DNA of 64,000 nucleotides from Thermodesulfobacteriota bacterium (GCA_030550555.1 JAUQPD010000045.1:48318-112317), one strand, 5' to 3'; shown: positions 18,853-28,381, numbered from the stretch's first letter. Program-made: numbers and translations. The notes: generated by a model from the letters alone, not told the origin.

Positions 18853-20277
18853 ATGAGTTTTATAAAGGTTCCAAGAATTGTAATTTCCTCCCACAAGGGA
18901 GGTGCTGGCAAGACTCTACTATCTCTTGCTCTGATAGCCCTCTTAAGAGAGAGGGGGCTTAAGGTATCACCTTTTAAAAAAGGGCCAGACTATATTGATG
19001 CTGGCTGGCTTGGCAAAGTAGCTGGACAACCCTGTAGAAATCTAGATCTCTTTCTCTTTGACGAAAAGACAAATCTGCAGATTTTTTATGCTGGATCTAA
19101 GGATAGTGACATTGCAATTATTGAGGGGAATCGAGGGCTTTATGATGGAGTAGATGTAGAGGGAAGTTGTAGCACTGCAGGTCTTGCAAGGCTTTTAAGA
19201 GCTCCCATTCTTCTTGTTCTTGACTGCACAAAAGTTACGAGAAGTATTGCAGCTCTACTTAAAGGCTTTGTTGAGTTCGAAAAGGACATAAATATCGTAG
19301 GAGTTTTTTTAAATCATATTGTTCGCTCTCGTCATGAGTCTCTAATTAGATCAGCCATTGAGCGCTACGTAGGAATTCCTGTTTTAGGAGTGATACCCCG
19401 TCTCAGAAGACAGCTTCCAGAGAGATATCTGGGTTTGATAACACATTTTGAGGAGGAAGACTTAGCCTTCGTTGAAGAGTTAAAGGAAAATTTAAAAGCA
19501 AATGCGGATATTGATAGGGTCTTAGAGTTTGCACGGCAATCTCCTCTTATACTCCATCGGGATGAAGAGGAGATCATTCCTTGTTGCTCTGGAATAAGGA
19601 TTGGTGTTTTTTGGGATCCAGCTTTTCAATTTTATTATCCCGAGAATTTGGAAATGCTTGAGTCTCTTGGGGGAGAGTTGTGTTATATTGATTCTATGCG
19701 AGATCACAGTCTTCCTTCAGGAGTTTCGGGGCTCTATATTGGTGGTGGATTTCCTGAATTGTATGCTGAAAGCCTTGCTCAGAATAAAGGGCTTCGTGAG
19801 GATGTCAGACACTTTGCAGAATCAGGAATGCCAATCTATGCTGAATGTGGTGGATTAATGTATCTTGGTAGATATGTTGAATATGGTGAGAAAAAATTTC
19901 CATTGGCAGGAATTTTACCCATTAGTTTTAGGGTAGATAAGAGACCTCACGGACATGGATATGTCATTGCTCGAGTGGTTGAAGACAATCCCTATTTTCA
20001 GAAAGGAGAAATCGTCAAGGGGCATGAATTTCACTATTCCTATCCCTCTGAATTTGAGCTAAGAGAGGAGGTCAAGGTTGTTTTTTCTCTGGAAAAAGGT
20101 CAGGGTTTGGGAAACAATAGAGATGGGATAATTTATAGAAATGTCTTTGCATCCTATACCCATATCCATGTCTTTAGTGTAAAATATTGGGCTGAAAGAT
20201 TTTTGAGAATGTCAGAGGATTTTAGTAGATTCAAAAAAACACTTGAAGGAGGTGTAAGATGTTCGAGATCACGGTAA
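18853..20277 (+). CDS. dsrN: Cobyrinate a,c-diamide synthase-like amidase (DsrN)
   Basis: PRIVISSHKGGAGKTLLS, KGPDYIDAGWL, IIEGNRGLYDGVD, YAECGGLMYLGRY, GHEFHYS; position next to dsrMKJOP supports DsrN. Confidence 0.88.
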   Translation: MSFIKVPRIVISSHKGGAGKTLLSLALIALLRERGLKVSPFKKGPDYIDAGWLGKVAGQPCRNLDLFLFDEKTNLQIFYAGSKDSDIAIIEGNRGLYDGVDVEGSCSTAGLARLLRAPILLVLDCTKVTRSIAALLKGFVEFEKDINIVGVFLNHIVRSRHESLIRSAIERYVGIPVLGVIPRLRRQLPERYLGLITHFEEEDLAFVEELKENLKANADIDRVLEFARQSPLILHRDEEEIIPCCSGIRIGVFWDPAFQFYYPENLEMLESLGGELCYIDSMRDHSLPSGVSGLYIGGGFPELYAESLAQNKGLREDVRHFAESGMPIYAECGGLMYLGRYVEYGEKKFPLAGILPISFRVDKRPHGHGYVIARVVEDNPYFQKGEIVKGHEFHYSYPSEFELREEVKVVFSLEKGQGLGNNRDGIIYRNVFASYTHIHVFSVKYWAERFLRMSEDFSRFKKTLEGGVRCSRSR

Positions 20278-20447
20278 ATTATGAGACCTGTGAAGCCTGC
20301 GGAGCCTGTATTGATTCCTGTCCTGCTCAGGTTTATGACAAGGGTAGTGATGATAAGCCAATTATTTCAAGACCTGAGGACTGTTTGGGATGTATGACCT
20401 GCGTTGAAGTTTGTCCAACAGGTTCTATTACTGTGAAAGAGATCTAA
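20259..20447 (+). CDS. 4Fe-4S ferredoxin-type protein
   Basis: CEACGACIDSCPAQVY and CLGCMTCVEVCPTGSI. Confidence 0.93.
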   Translation: MFEITVNYETCEACGACIDSCPAQVYDKGSDDKPIISRPEDCLGCMTCVEVCPTGSITVKEI

Positions 20448-20480
20448 AAGGAGGTGGGGGCTTGCTAAGCCCCCTTTATG
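20448..20480 (+). promoter_or_regulatory. SD - hairpin - AUG element (or short terminator) at start of J-domain gene
   Basis: AAGGAGGT-GGGGGCTT-GCT-AAGCCCCC-TTT-ATG: 8-bp perfect stem (20456-20463/20467-20474) between SD and start codon. Confidence 0.65.
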
Positions 20481-21383
20481 TATATCTCTAGAAGAATAGC
20501 TCCTTCAGGATATACCTACAGTATTTGTGAATCCTATTACGACTACCCCTATTACAGAAGTAGAGTCCTTTTTAAGCTTGGCTCTGATCCAACTAAATTT
20601 ATTACCTATTACAGCGATGTAGCTTTTTCTATTGATTTGGAAGAAGAATTAGCTAAGCAGGGAATTAAGACAGATCAGTTCGAACTCGAGGAACTTTTCT
20701 ATCGTTTTCTCACCCCCTCAGCTCAGCGTTGGGTGACCATCTCTTTAAATAGACGTCGCAATAAAGACAAACCTTCTCAATCCTTTGATTCAAGAGAGTT
20801 TCACTGGTTTGATAGAATACGTCTCATAGTACTAAAATTAGATCATCGTCAACCAAAGAGTATTCTCGATGAAAGGCTGCCTTTTTTTGGAAAGCTTCTT
20901 AAGAAATCAAGGGATGAAATTGAAAACATGATTTGGGATATGGAGGATCATCTGACCTTTAGAGAGAGAGTGCGTTATTTCTATACGGTTTTTGAATTAA
21001 TGAGTTACGTAGATACTGAAGAGAGAGATGGCATATTTCTTGAAACAATCTGTAGTCTTTCAAAGGATCCTAATTATTTGATGGGTTTAGAAACTCATGA
21101 GGTTCTCATGAATTATCTTAGCAGATATATCTGGCAATACTTTGACCTCTTGCCAGTCAGGCGAGTTCCAAGAGTCTATGAAATTGGGGTACAGGAAGTA
21201 TATGAAGATGTATCTCAGATTCTCAACATTCCCGTTGAAACTTTGTTTAGCCTTTCTAGAAAAGATATTCTCAAAATGTTTAGAATTAAGCTAAAAGAAT
21301 TACATCCTGATAAAGGCGGAGACCATGAAGCCTTTATCAGGTTAAGAAGGATTATGGAGACCTTTCTGAAATTTCACTATTGA
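20478..21383 (+). CDS. Uncharacterised protein with C-terminal J-domain (HPD motif)
   Basis: C-term LSRKDILKMFRIKLKELHPDKGGDHEAFIRLRRIMETF. Confidence 0.8.
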   Translation: MYISRRIAPSGYTYSICESYYDYPYYRSRVLFKLGSDPTKFITYYSDVAFSIDLEEELAKQGIKTDQFELEELFYRFLTPSAQRWVTISLNRRRNKDKPSQSFDSREFHWFDRIRLIVLKLDHRQPKSILDERLPFFGKLLKKSRDEIENMIWDMEDHLTFRERVRYFYTVFELMSYVDTEERDGIFLETICSLSKDPNYLMGLETHEVLMNYLSRYIWQYFDLLPVRRVPRVYEIGVQEVYEDVSQILNIPVETLFSLSRKDILKMFRIKLKELHPDKGGDHEAFIRLRRIMETFLKFHY

Positions 21384-22083
21384 CAGATAAACTTCTTAGT
21401 TTTGCTTTGAGACTTCCGAAAAGAGGCAATTTTCCCCTGATTTCAATGGGAAATCTCTCCTCCTGCAAAAGTATGAGAGTTACCTCTCGAGATCTCCTTA
21501 AAAGTTCACTTTTTTCTGGTAGAATAACACCAATTTCTAAACAAGTCTTGGTTTGATTGTTAAAATTACAAGAAATTTTACCTTTTAGATTTATTTTTAC
21601 TGGATATCTTTCCCCATCAATGTAAAGTGGTAGTTCAAAATTGCCATTTTTGAGATAATCAAGGTGCCAAGATGCAACAAATGCAGAGAGCTCATCATAT
21701 ACTGGAAAAGGTATATCATAACTTTGACTTGAACGTTTTGGCTGAATTCTTTCAACAATTACTTTTGAATTGTTACTATTGAAAATTATATGTTTTTCTC
21801 TTTGTTTAAATCTATCTTTTGATATAATTATACTTTTTTGGGGGTAGCCATTCTTTTCAATGTATGTTATCCATTTCGCACTATATGGATATATAAGATT
21901 TCCAGGACCTACTGTTTTGGCTCTTGCTTCATATGAATTTTTTCTAAGTTGAATTGTGCTTTCACCTAATTTTATAGAGCCTAATAGTATATCATAGTGA
22001 AGTGTAAATTCCGTAGAAAATGCTAAGTTATATGACAAAATGATACTTATTATAATTAAGTAAAATGAAGTTATTCGGAACAT
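21352..22083 (-). CDS. DUF3108-like exported protein
   Basis: Signal peptide FYLIIISIILSYNLAFS; LHYDILLGSIKLGESTIQL, PVYDELSAFVASWHLDYL typical of DUF3108. Confidence 0.65.
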   Translation of the reverse strand: MFRITSFYLIIISIILSYNLAFSTEFTLHYDILLGSIKLGESTIQLRKNSYEARAKTVGPGNLIYPYSAKWITYIEKNGYPQKSIIISKDRFKQREKHIIFNSNNSKVIVERIQPKRSSQSYDIPFPVYDELSAFVASWHLDYLKNGNFELPLYIDGERYPVKINLKGKISCNFNNQTKTCLEIGVILPEKSELLRRSREVTLILLQEERFPIEIRGKLPLFGSLKAKLRSLSVNSEISERSP

Positions 22084-22574
22084 TTAGAGAATTTTTCTTT
22101 TAGTTTTTTAGCTACGATTTTCGGAACGAGATCATCTACGTTACCACCGAATTTTACTGCTTCTTTGATAATAGATGAGCTTAAAAATATATAGCGCAGG
22201 CTTGGCATCAAGAATATAGTATCAATTGAGTTTGAAAGTTTTCTATTCATTAATGCTAATTGCATTTCATATTCGAAATCCGAGACAGCTCTTAGACCTC
22301 TAATTATAACACATGCTCCTTTTTTCTTTGCAAATTCAACAAGTAGACAATTGAAATATTCAACTTCTACTCTATCTGAAAGATTTAATTCTTTTATAGC
22401 CTCTCTTGCAAGCTCAAGACGCTCCTCAACAGTGAAAAGAGGCTTTTTAGCAGGATTTTCTCCTATCGCAACAATAATTTTATCAAAAAATTGCAGAGCT
22501 CGCTTTATGAGATCTAAGTGACCATTAGTTATAGGATCAAATGTTCCAGGATATATAGCTATCTTTGGACACAT
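22071..22574 (-). CDS. coaD: Phosphopantetheine adenylyltransferase
   Basis: AIYPGTFDPITNGHLDLIKRA, VIIRGLRAVSDFEYE. Confidence 0.97.
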   Translation of the reverse strand: MCPKIAIYPGTFDPITNGHLDLIKRALQFFDKIIVAIGENPAKKPLFTVEERLELAREAIKELNLSDRVEVEYFNCLLVEFAKKKGACVIIRGLRAVSDFEYEMQLALMNRKLSNSIDTIFLMPSLRYIFLSSSIIKEAVKFGGNVDDLVPKIVAKKLKEKFSKCSE

Positions 22575-22591
22575 AGTTAGTTTAATTCTCC

Positions 22592-24034
22592 CTATTTTTT
22601 CCAGTTAACAAAAAAAATTCTAAGAACTGGCTTACCATCAATTTTCCCAATACCAAATAGACCTTCAAAAAATTCAATGTAATTAGTATTTTCATCACAC
22701 ACTCTTCTCATAACAAAAGCTAATTCATAAACATGTCTATTACCGTTAATTTCATGTCTGTAAAGCCCCCATAATGCTTTAGTAATTTTTTTATTATTAT
22801 TTTCAATAGTTTCATATAATTTCAACAAAGGTGAGTAGTTTCTTTCTATACCTTCATTTATAATTGGAATTAATGCAGGAAAATGATAAATTAAAATTTG
22901 GCTTTCGTAATTTTTATACTTATAGAAAAGAGGCCATATTCTAAGTTCTTTCAAGGTCAAAGTGTCATTATTAAATTCAGTTAGATATTTAGATAAAAGG
23001 AGAAATCTATGTTGTTTTTCAAGAATAGATTGCGAAGATTCGTCTTTATACTCACTATAAAAGTAAAATGGCCATAAAATAAAATATTCCAGTGAAGAAG
23101 TTCTTTTAGTATAACCGTAAAAGGGAAAAATTCTTAACCCTTCAATATTTTCACCGCTTATTTTTCTATAAAAGGGCCAAGGTGCATCAATTTGTCTATA
23201 AAATGGATCCTGTGCAGTTACTACTTGTATAAAAGGCCATAGATAGATCTTTCGTTCATATAGATCGGTTTGTTCTCTGACATAAAAGGGAAAAATAAAT
23301 AGCTTGTCATCGGTAGAATTGTATTCGTCTCTGTAGCTTTGTTTAATATAAAAAGGCCATAAGAAAAATCGTCTCTCTTCGTCTCCCTCTCTGAAATGGC
23401 CGTAAAGAGGCCAGATTTTGAATCCACTGTATCTTTGGGAGCTCTCTTGAGTCCTAGCGCTTGTGAATCTGATAAAGGGCCAGAGTATGTTTGTTGCTAC
23501 GTATTCTTCATAGATCACCCGGGAATAGAGGGGCCAAAGGAAGAATTGAATTTCGTCTCGACCGAATCTCTCTTTAAGTCTTCCATACAGAGGGAAAATG
23601 CCCCAATAGGTCTCATTCTTTGAGGTCCTACCCCAGAAAAAGGGAAAAAAGTCAAAGTGTTTTTCTGAAAAACCCTCTGAATTTTCCTTTTCTCCTCTCT
23701 TTTTAACAAGAGGGACTAGTTTAAAGGTTGTGGTTTCATTGTCTTCTCTGTACATTCCAAGGGGGGAGAGAAAAAAGGCCTTTTTTTCTTCAGGAGTTTC
23801 AACAAATGATACAAAGGGACGAAGTGAAAGGCCTTTCTCTTCATGGGTATGGTATTTATAAACAAAGGGACCAAAGAGTTCAAGGTATTCCTGGTTTTGC
23901 TCTTTATCCTTTTTGTAGACAATAAAGGGCCAGAGATTTAGGCGTTTTTCTTTGCTATCTTCGTAAGCTTCAGAGCAATCTGAAAAAAAGAAATTAAAAA
24001 GGAATAGAAGGATCAAGAGCAAGCGCATGTGCAT
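22592..24034 (-). CDS. Secreted hypothetical protein built of ~20 WPF/WPLY-type beta repeats
   Basis: Signal peptide MHMRLLLILLFLFNFFFSDCS; recurring LWPFIVYK, FLWPLYSR, ILWPFIRF, KIWPLYGHF, FLWPFYIK, LWPFIQV, APWPFYRK, RIFPFYGYTK, LWPFYFYS. Confidence 0.8.
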   Translation of the reverse strand: MHMRLLLILLFLFNFFFSDCSEAYEDSKEKRLNLWPFIVYKKDKEQNQEYLELFGPFVYKYHTHEEKGLSLRPFVSFVETPEEKKAFFLSPLGMYREDNETTTFKLVPLVKKRGEKENSEGFSEKHFDFFPFFWGRTSKNETYWGIFPLYGRLKERFGRDEIQFFLWPLYSRVIYEEYVATNILWPFIRFTSARTQESSQRYSGFKIWPLYGHFREGDEERRFFLWPFYIKQSYRDEYNSTDDKLFIFPFYVREQTDLYERKIYLWPFIQVVTAQDPFYRQIDAPWPFYRKISGENIEGLRIFPFYGYTKRTSSLEYFILWPFYFYSEYKDESSQSILEKQHRFLLLSKYLTEFNNDTLTLKELRIWPLFYKYKNYESQILIYHFPALIPIINEGIERNYSPLLKLYETIENNNKKITKALWGLYRHEINGNRHVYELAFVMRRVCDENTNYIEFFEGLFGIGKIDGKPVLRIFFVNWKK

Positions 24035-24063
24035 ATTCTACAAAAATCGGAGAAAATGTCAAT

Positions 24064-26748
24064 TTATTTTGCCACCAATTCGCTCCTGTAGAGCAGAAAT
24101 TTTCTTATTTCGTTTACAGCTAAGATTGAAAAACCTAGAAGGAAGATAATGAGCCATTCCTCGAGGCCAAGGGGCACTACTTTGAAGAAAATATTTAGGG
24201 GAGTATAGATCACCAATAACATTAGGAGGAAAGAGCTACCTATAGCCAAGATCAGCCAGGGATTGGTAAATAGCCCTAATTTAAAAACGCTTGTAGTGAG
24301 AGATCTGCAATTTATGGCATTAAACAGCCTGAAGGTAATGAGACCTGCAAAGAATACTGAATTTGCAAGTTCTGGTTTATGCTGGAGATAATAATAATAG
24401 AGACCCAAGATTAGCAAACAGAGGTAGCCTCCCATAAAGAAGATGAAGAGGAAACTTTCTCTATTGAGTATGCCTTCTTTGGGAGATCTGGGCGGACGTC
24501 TCATAATTCCAGGCTCTGGTGACTCAATTCCAAGAGCAATTGCAGGAGCACCATCCATAAGAAGATTTATGAAAAGTATTTGAAGAGCTGTCAACGGTAA
24601 AGGAAGATTGAAGAGAAGGGCAATAGTCAGAGCAAGAACTGTTGCAGAATTGTCTGTCATTAGGTAGACGATAAATTTTCTAATGTTTGAAAAGATAGTT
24701 CTTCCTTCTTCAATTGCTTTGACAATAGTTGCAAAGCTCTCTTCAATTAAAACCATTGAACTTGCCTCTCTTGCAACCTCTGTTCCAGTCTTTCCCATAG
24801 CTATGCCTATGTTAGCTTGCTTCAATGCAGGAGCGTCATTAACACCATCGCCAGTCATGGCAACTATGTGTCCTCTACTCTGAAGTGCTCTGACAATTCT
24901 CAATTTGTCTTCAGGCATAGCTCTTGCATAAATCTCCACCTTTTCAACAAGTTCAGTAAATTCCCTCTCAGAAAGAGCTTTTAACTCCTGACCAGTAAGT
25001 ACTATGCCATCCTTCAAAAGACCTATTTCTTTTCCTACAGCCATGGCGGTTATTTTATGATCGCCTGTTATCATTACAGGTTTTACGCCAGCGCTAAAGC
25101 AGTCCTCTATTGCTTGTTTCACCTCTTCTCTTGGGGGGTCAATCATTCCCACAAAACCGAGGAAAAGGAGGTCCTTTTCAGCTTCTTCGGGATCGGGTTT
25201 TACGTTTACTTTTTTGTAAGCAAAGGCAAGAACTCTCAGTCCCTGTTCATAGTATTCTCTTGCCTTTTTAAAGAGCTCCTCTTTTAGGTCTTCTGTGAGA
25301 GGTATTGAGGTTTGGTTAAGGAGGATCTGGTTTGAGGATTCAAGGATCTTTTCCAGTGCTCCTTTGGTGCATATTAAATAATCGTTTCCGATTTTGTGAA
25401 TTGTTGTCATCTTCATTCTCTCAGATGAGAAAGGAATTTCTAATTCCAGTGGATACTCCTTTAGAAGCTCTTCTCTACGCAAACCAGCCTTAGCTCCAAG
25501 AACAATAAGGGCACCTTCTGTAGGATCTCCTTTGATTTTCCAGGCCTTTTCTTCGTGATCGTAGAAAAGTTCTGAATTATTACAGAGCATAGCAGTTAGA
25601 AGGAGGAGATGGAACTGAGGATCTTCCAGGGGAGAAATTTGTCCAGAAGATTTAAATTCTCCTTTTGGTTCATAGCCTACTCCAGTAACTTCTATCTCTC
25701 TGTTATTGCAGAAGATTTTTCTTACAGTCATCTGATTCTTCGTAAGGGTTCCAGTCTTATCGGAGCAGATGTATGTTACTGAGCCAAGGGTTTCAACTGC
25801 TGAAAGTTTTCTTACGAGGGCCTTCTTTTCAGCCATTCTTTTGACACCTAAGGCAAGAGATATGGTAGTTACTGCTGGCAGAGCTTCGGGAATCATAGCT
25901 ACCGCAAGGGCAACGCTCCATAAAAACATCTCTGGTAGAGGATAACCTTTAAGGACACCAACTGCCCCGATAGCACCTGCCAGTAACAGAATATAAGTGC
26001 CAAGCTGTTTGCTTGCTCTCTCTAGATCTTCTTGAAGAGGGGTTTTCTTTTCTTCAACTTCCTGAAGAAGGGTAGCTATTTTTCCAAATTCAGTCTTTCT
26101 TCCGGTTGCAGTAACTACCATTGTTGCTTTCCCGCGAACAACAGAGGTGCCCATAAAGAGCATATTTTTTTGTTGATGGGGTGGAAGGTCAATCCCCTCT
26201 ATTTTATCTGATGTCTTTTCGACAGGATAAGATTCTCCGGTAAGTATCGCTTCATCGACTGCAAGATCCACTGCCTGCAATATCCTTCCATCTGCGGGGA
26301 CCTTATCACCTGCCTCAAGCTGGACAATATCGCCAGGAACAAGTTCTCTCACAGGAATCTCTATCACTCTCCCATCACGAATTACCTTAGTATAGGGAAC
26401 AATAAGTTTCTTGAGAGCAATCAAAGATTTCTCTGCCTGATATTCCTGAACAAACCCCAAAATTCCTGCAAGCAAAACAATGGCTATAATGGCTATTGCC
26501 TCAATTGTTTCGCCCAAATACAGGGAAATTAGAGCTGAGACTATGAGAATGACCACAAGAAGGTTTGTAAATTGAGAGACAAGCATTTTGAAATAAGGTA
26601 TTTTCTTTTCTTCTTCTATTTCGTTGAAGCCATACTCGGAAAGGCGTCTTTTAGCCTCTTCCGAGCTTAATCCTTGTGGAGAGGTCTTAAGAAGGGAGAG
26701 AACCTGAGTAGTTTCGTAGAGATAGGGATTAGATAGCGAAGTTGAGAT
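24064..26748 (-). CDS. P-type cation-transporting ATPase (type II, Ca2+/cation); start codon uncertain (ATC at 26748 proposed)
   Basis: CSDKTGTLTKNQMTV, TGES, MITGDH, MTGDGVNDAPALKQANIGIAMG. The ORF-track start at 26925 lies in the tRNA-Ser gene. Confidence 0.9.
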   Translation of the reverse strand: MSTSLSNPYLYETTQVLSLLKTSPQGLSSEEAKRRLSEYGFNEIEEEKKIPYFKMLVSQFTNLLVVILIVSALISLYLGETIEAIAIIAIVLLAGILGFVQEYQAEKSLIALKKLIVPYTKVIRDGRVIEIPVRELVPGDIVQLEAGDKVPADGRILQAVDLAVDEAILTGESYPVEKTSDKIEGIDLPPHQQKNMLFMGTSVVRGKATMVVTATGRKTEFGKIATLLQEVEEKKTPLQEDLERASKQLGTYILLLAGAIGAVGVLKGYPLPEMFLWSVALAVAMIPEALPAVTTISLALGVKRMAEKKALVRKLSAVETLGSVTYICSDKTGTLTKNQMTVRKIFCNNREIEVTGVGYEPKGEFKSSGQISPLEDPQFHLLLLTAMLCNNSELFYDHEEKAWKIKGDPTEGALIVLGAKAGLRREELLKEYPLELEIPFSSERMKMTTIHKIGNDYLICTKGALEKILESSNQILLNQTSIPLTEDLKEELFKKAREYYEQGLRVLAFAYKKVNVKPDPEEAEKDLLFLGFVGMIDPPREEVKQAIEDCFSAGVKPVMITGDHKITAMAVGKEIGLLKDGIVLTGQELKALSEREFTELVEKVEIYARAMPEDKLRIVRALQSRGHIVAMTGDGVNDAPALKQANIGIAMGKTGTEVAREASSMVLIEESFATIVKAIEEGRTIFSNIRKFIVYLMTDNSATVLALTIALLFNLPLPLTALQILFINLLMDGAPAIALGIESPEPGIMRRPPRSPKEGILNRESFLFIFFMGGYLCLLILGLYYYYLQHKPELANSVFFAGLITFRLFNAINCRSLTTSVFKLGLFTNPWLILAIGSSFLLMLLVIYTPLNIFFKVVPLGLEEWLIIFLLGFSILAVNEIRKFLLYRSELVAK

Positions 26749-26831
26749 TTTGTGCCCCCCTAAATAAGGATTGTAATGTTGATAGATGAGTTCATGTGAA
26801 GTATGATTTTGGATATGAAAATATTCTTTTA

Positions 26832-26923
26832 CGGAGGGGGCGGGATTCGAACCCGCGGTACGGGGTTGTGCCCCGTACATGCGATTTCCAGTCGCACCCC
26901 TTCGTCCACTCGGGCACCCCTCC
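26832..26923 (-). tRNA. tRNA-Ser (anticodon GGA)
   Basis: Class II tRNA: GGAGGGG/CCCCTCC acceptor, anticodon arm TGCGA-CTGGAAA-TCGCA, long variable arm TACGGGG-CACAA-CCCCGTA, T arm GCGGG-TTCGAAT-CCCGC. Confidence 0.96.
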
Positions 26924-27032
26924 AAAACTCAAACCTAATTTTAACGTCATATACAAAAAAAACAAGGCATCTTCAATCTCTGTCAGGAGACCAAATCTTG
27001 TATTTTTCTACTCTCTGATTAAATTTAGCGAC

Positions 27033-28109
27033 ATGGAAAAGAAATTGAAAGAATTAAGAGAAGAGATTGACAAGGTTGATGAGAGGATAATAGAGCTTCT
27101 AAAAAGGCGTCTTCAACTCGCTCAAGAGATTGGAAAAATAAAAGAGGGTAGGGGGCTTCAGGCCTTCGATCTTTCAAGAGAAAAACAAGTTATTAGGCGT
27201 GTATTAGAATTAAATCAAGGGGTCATTCCAGAAGATACCTTAAAGCTCATTTATTCAGAGATAATTAGAGCATGTAGAGCCTCTCAAGAGCGTCCAAAAG
27301 TGGCCTTCCTTGGGCCAGAAGCAACTTTTAGCCATATCGCTGCTCAACACTACTTTGGCACCTCTGCTCACTTCATTCCAGTTGAAACTATTGTTGATGT
27401 CTTTGAAGAGGTAGCTTCTGAACGGGCTCATTTCGGTGTAGTGCCGATCGAGAATTCAATTGAAGGAGTCGTAGCAACAACCCTTGATGCCATCTATGAA
27501 TACGGACTAAAAGTCTGTGGAGAAATCTATGAAGCAATCTCTCATCATCTAATGAATCAAACTGGACGCCTTGAAGATATTAAAAAGATACTCTCCCATC
27601 CTCAGGCTATTGCTCAGTGTAGGAAATGGTTAAGAAAAAAACTTCCCTCTGTGCCTGTAGAGGCAGTTTCTTCAACTGCTCTGGCAGCAAAATGGGCAGC
27701 TGTTGATGAAAGTGTTGGAGCCATAGCCAGTTTACTTGCAGCAAAGCTCTATCACCTTCAGATCGTCGCAAAAAATATTGAAGATATTAGAGGAAACTCA
27801 ACTCGGTTTTGGATTATTGGGAAAGTAGAGATGCCACCTACAGGTGAAGATAAGACTTCCCTCATCTTTAGTGTGGCAGATAGACCCGGAGCCCTCTATC
27901 AGGTTCTCAAATGTTTTGCAGATAGACAAATAAATCTTACTAAAATTGAAAGTAGACCTTCAAAGGATGAACCATGGAAATATATTTTCTTTCTTGATTG
28001 CGAAGGACATATAAAAGACCCCATTGTTGAAGAGTGCTTTTCGGAGATGCAAAAATACTGTATCCAGGTCGTTTGGCTTGGGTCTTATCCCAGGGGAAAA
28101 CCTCTATAA
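27033..28109 (+). CDS. pheA: Bifunctional chorismate mutase / prephenate dehydratase
   Basis: CM domain LREEIDKVDERIIELLKRRLQLAQEIGKIK; PDT VAFLGPEATFSHIAA, GVVPIENSIEGVV, ACT ESRPSK. Start moved from 26796 (tRNA-Ser antisense) to 27033. Confidence 0.96.
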   Translation: MEKKLKELREEIDKVDERIIELLKRRLQLAQEIGKIKEGRGLQAFDLSREKQVIRRVLELNQGVIPEDTLKLIYSEIIRACRASQERPKVAFLGPEATFSHIAAQHYFGTSAHFIPVETIVDVFEEVASERAHFGVVPIENSIEGVVATTLDAIYEYGLKVCGEIYEAISHHLMNQTGRLEDIKKILSHPQAIAQCRKWLRKKLPSVPVEAVSSTALAAKWAAVDESVGAIASLLAAKLYHLQIVAKNIEDIRGNSTRFWIIGKVEMPPTGEDKTSLIFSVADRPGALYQVLKCFADRQINLTKIESRPSKDEPWKYIFFLDCEGHIKDPIVEECFSEMQKYCIQVVWLGSYPRGKPL

Positions 28110-28381
28110 ACCCTTTAAGTCACTTTTGAAGTGATCTATTTGTGCTTAGTACTGTCTATACTCCGCCTTCTTAGCTTCTTACATTAGTAACCCTTTACAA
28201 ACTCGCTTTTGAAGAGCTTATGAAAGAGTTGAAAGGTATGATTCAAAGGCGATAGTACCTCTTTAAAAAAAGCCAAATTGTATTATCTTTTAGCAAACAA
28301 AGTAGGTACTAAATCAACCATTCTTCTTAGACCCAATTCACTTCATAGACTAAAGACCCAAATTCGTTGGGAGGTGGAAGA

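Noticed and set aside
20456-20474. Interpretation of the hairpin as a simple rho-independent terminator
   Set aside because: Only three T residues follow and the start codon is immediately downstream; kept as an alternative but not preferred.
26796-27032. N-terminal extensions of the ORFs at 24064..26925 and 26796..28109
   Set aside because: Both extensions translate tRNA-Ser sequence and are artefacts of longest-ORF calling.
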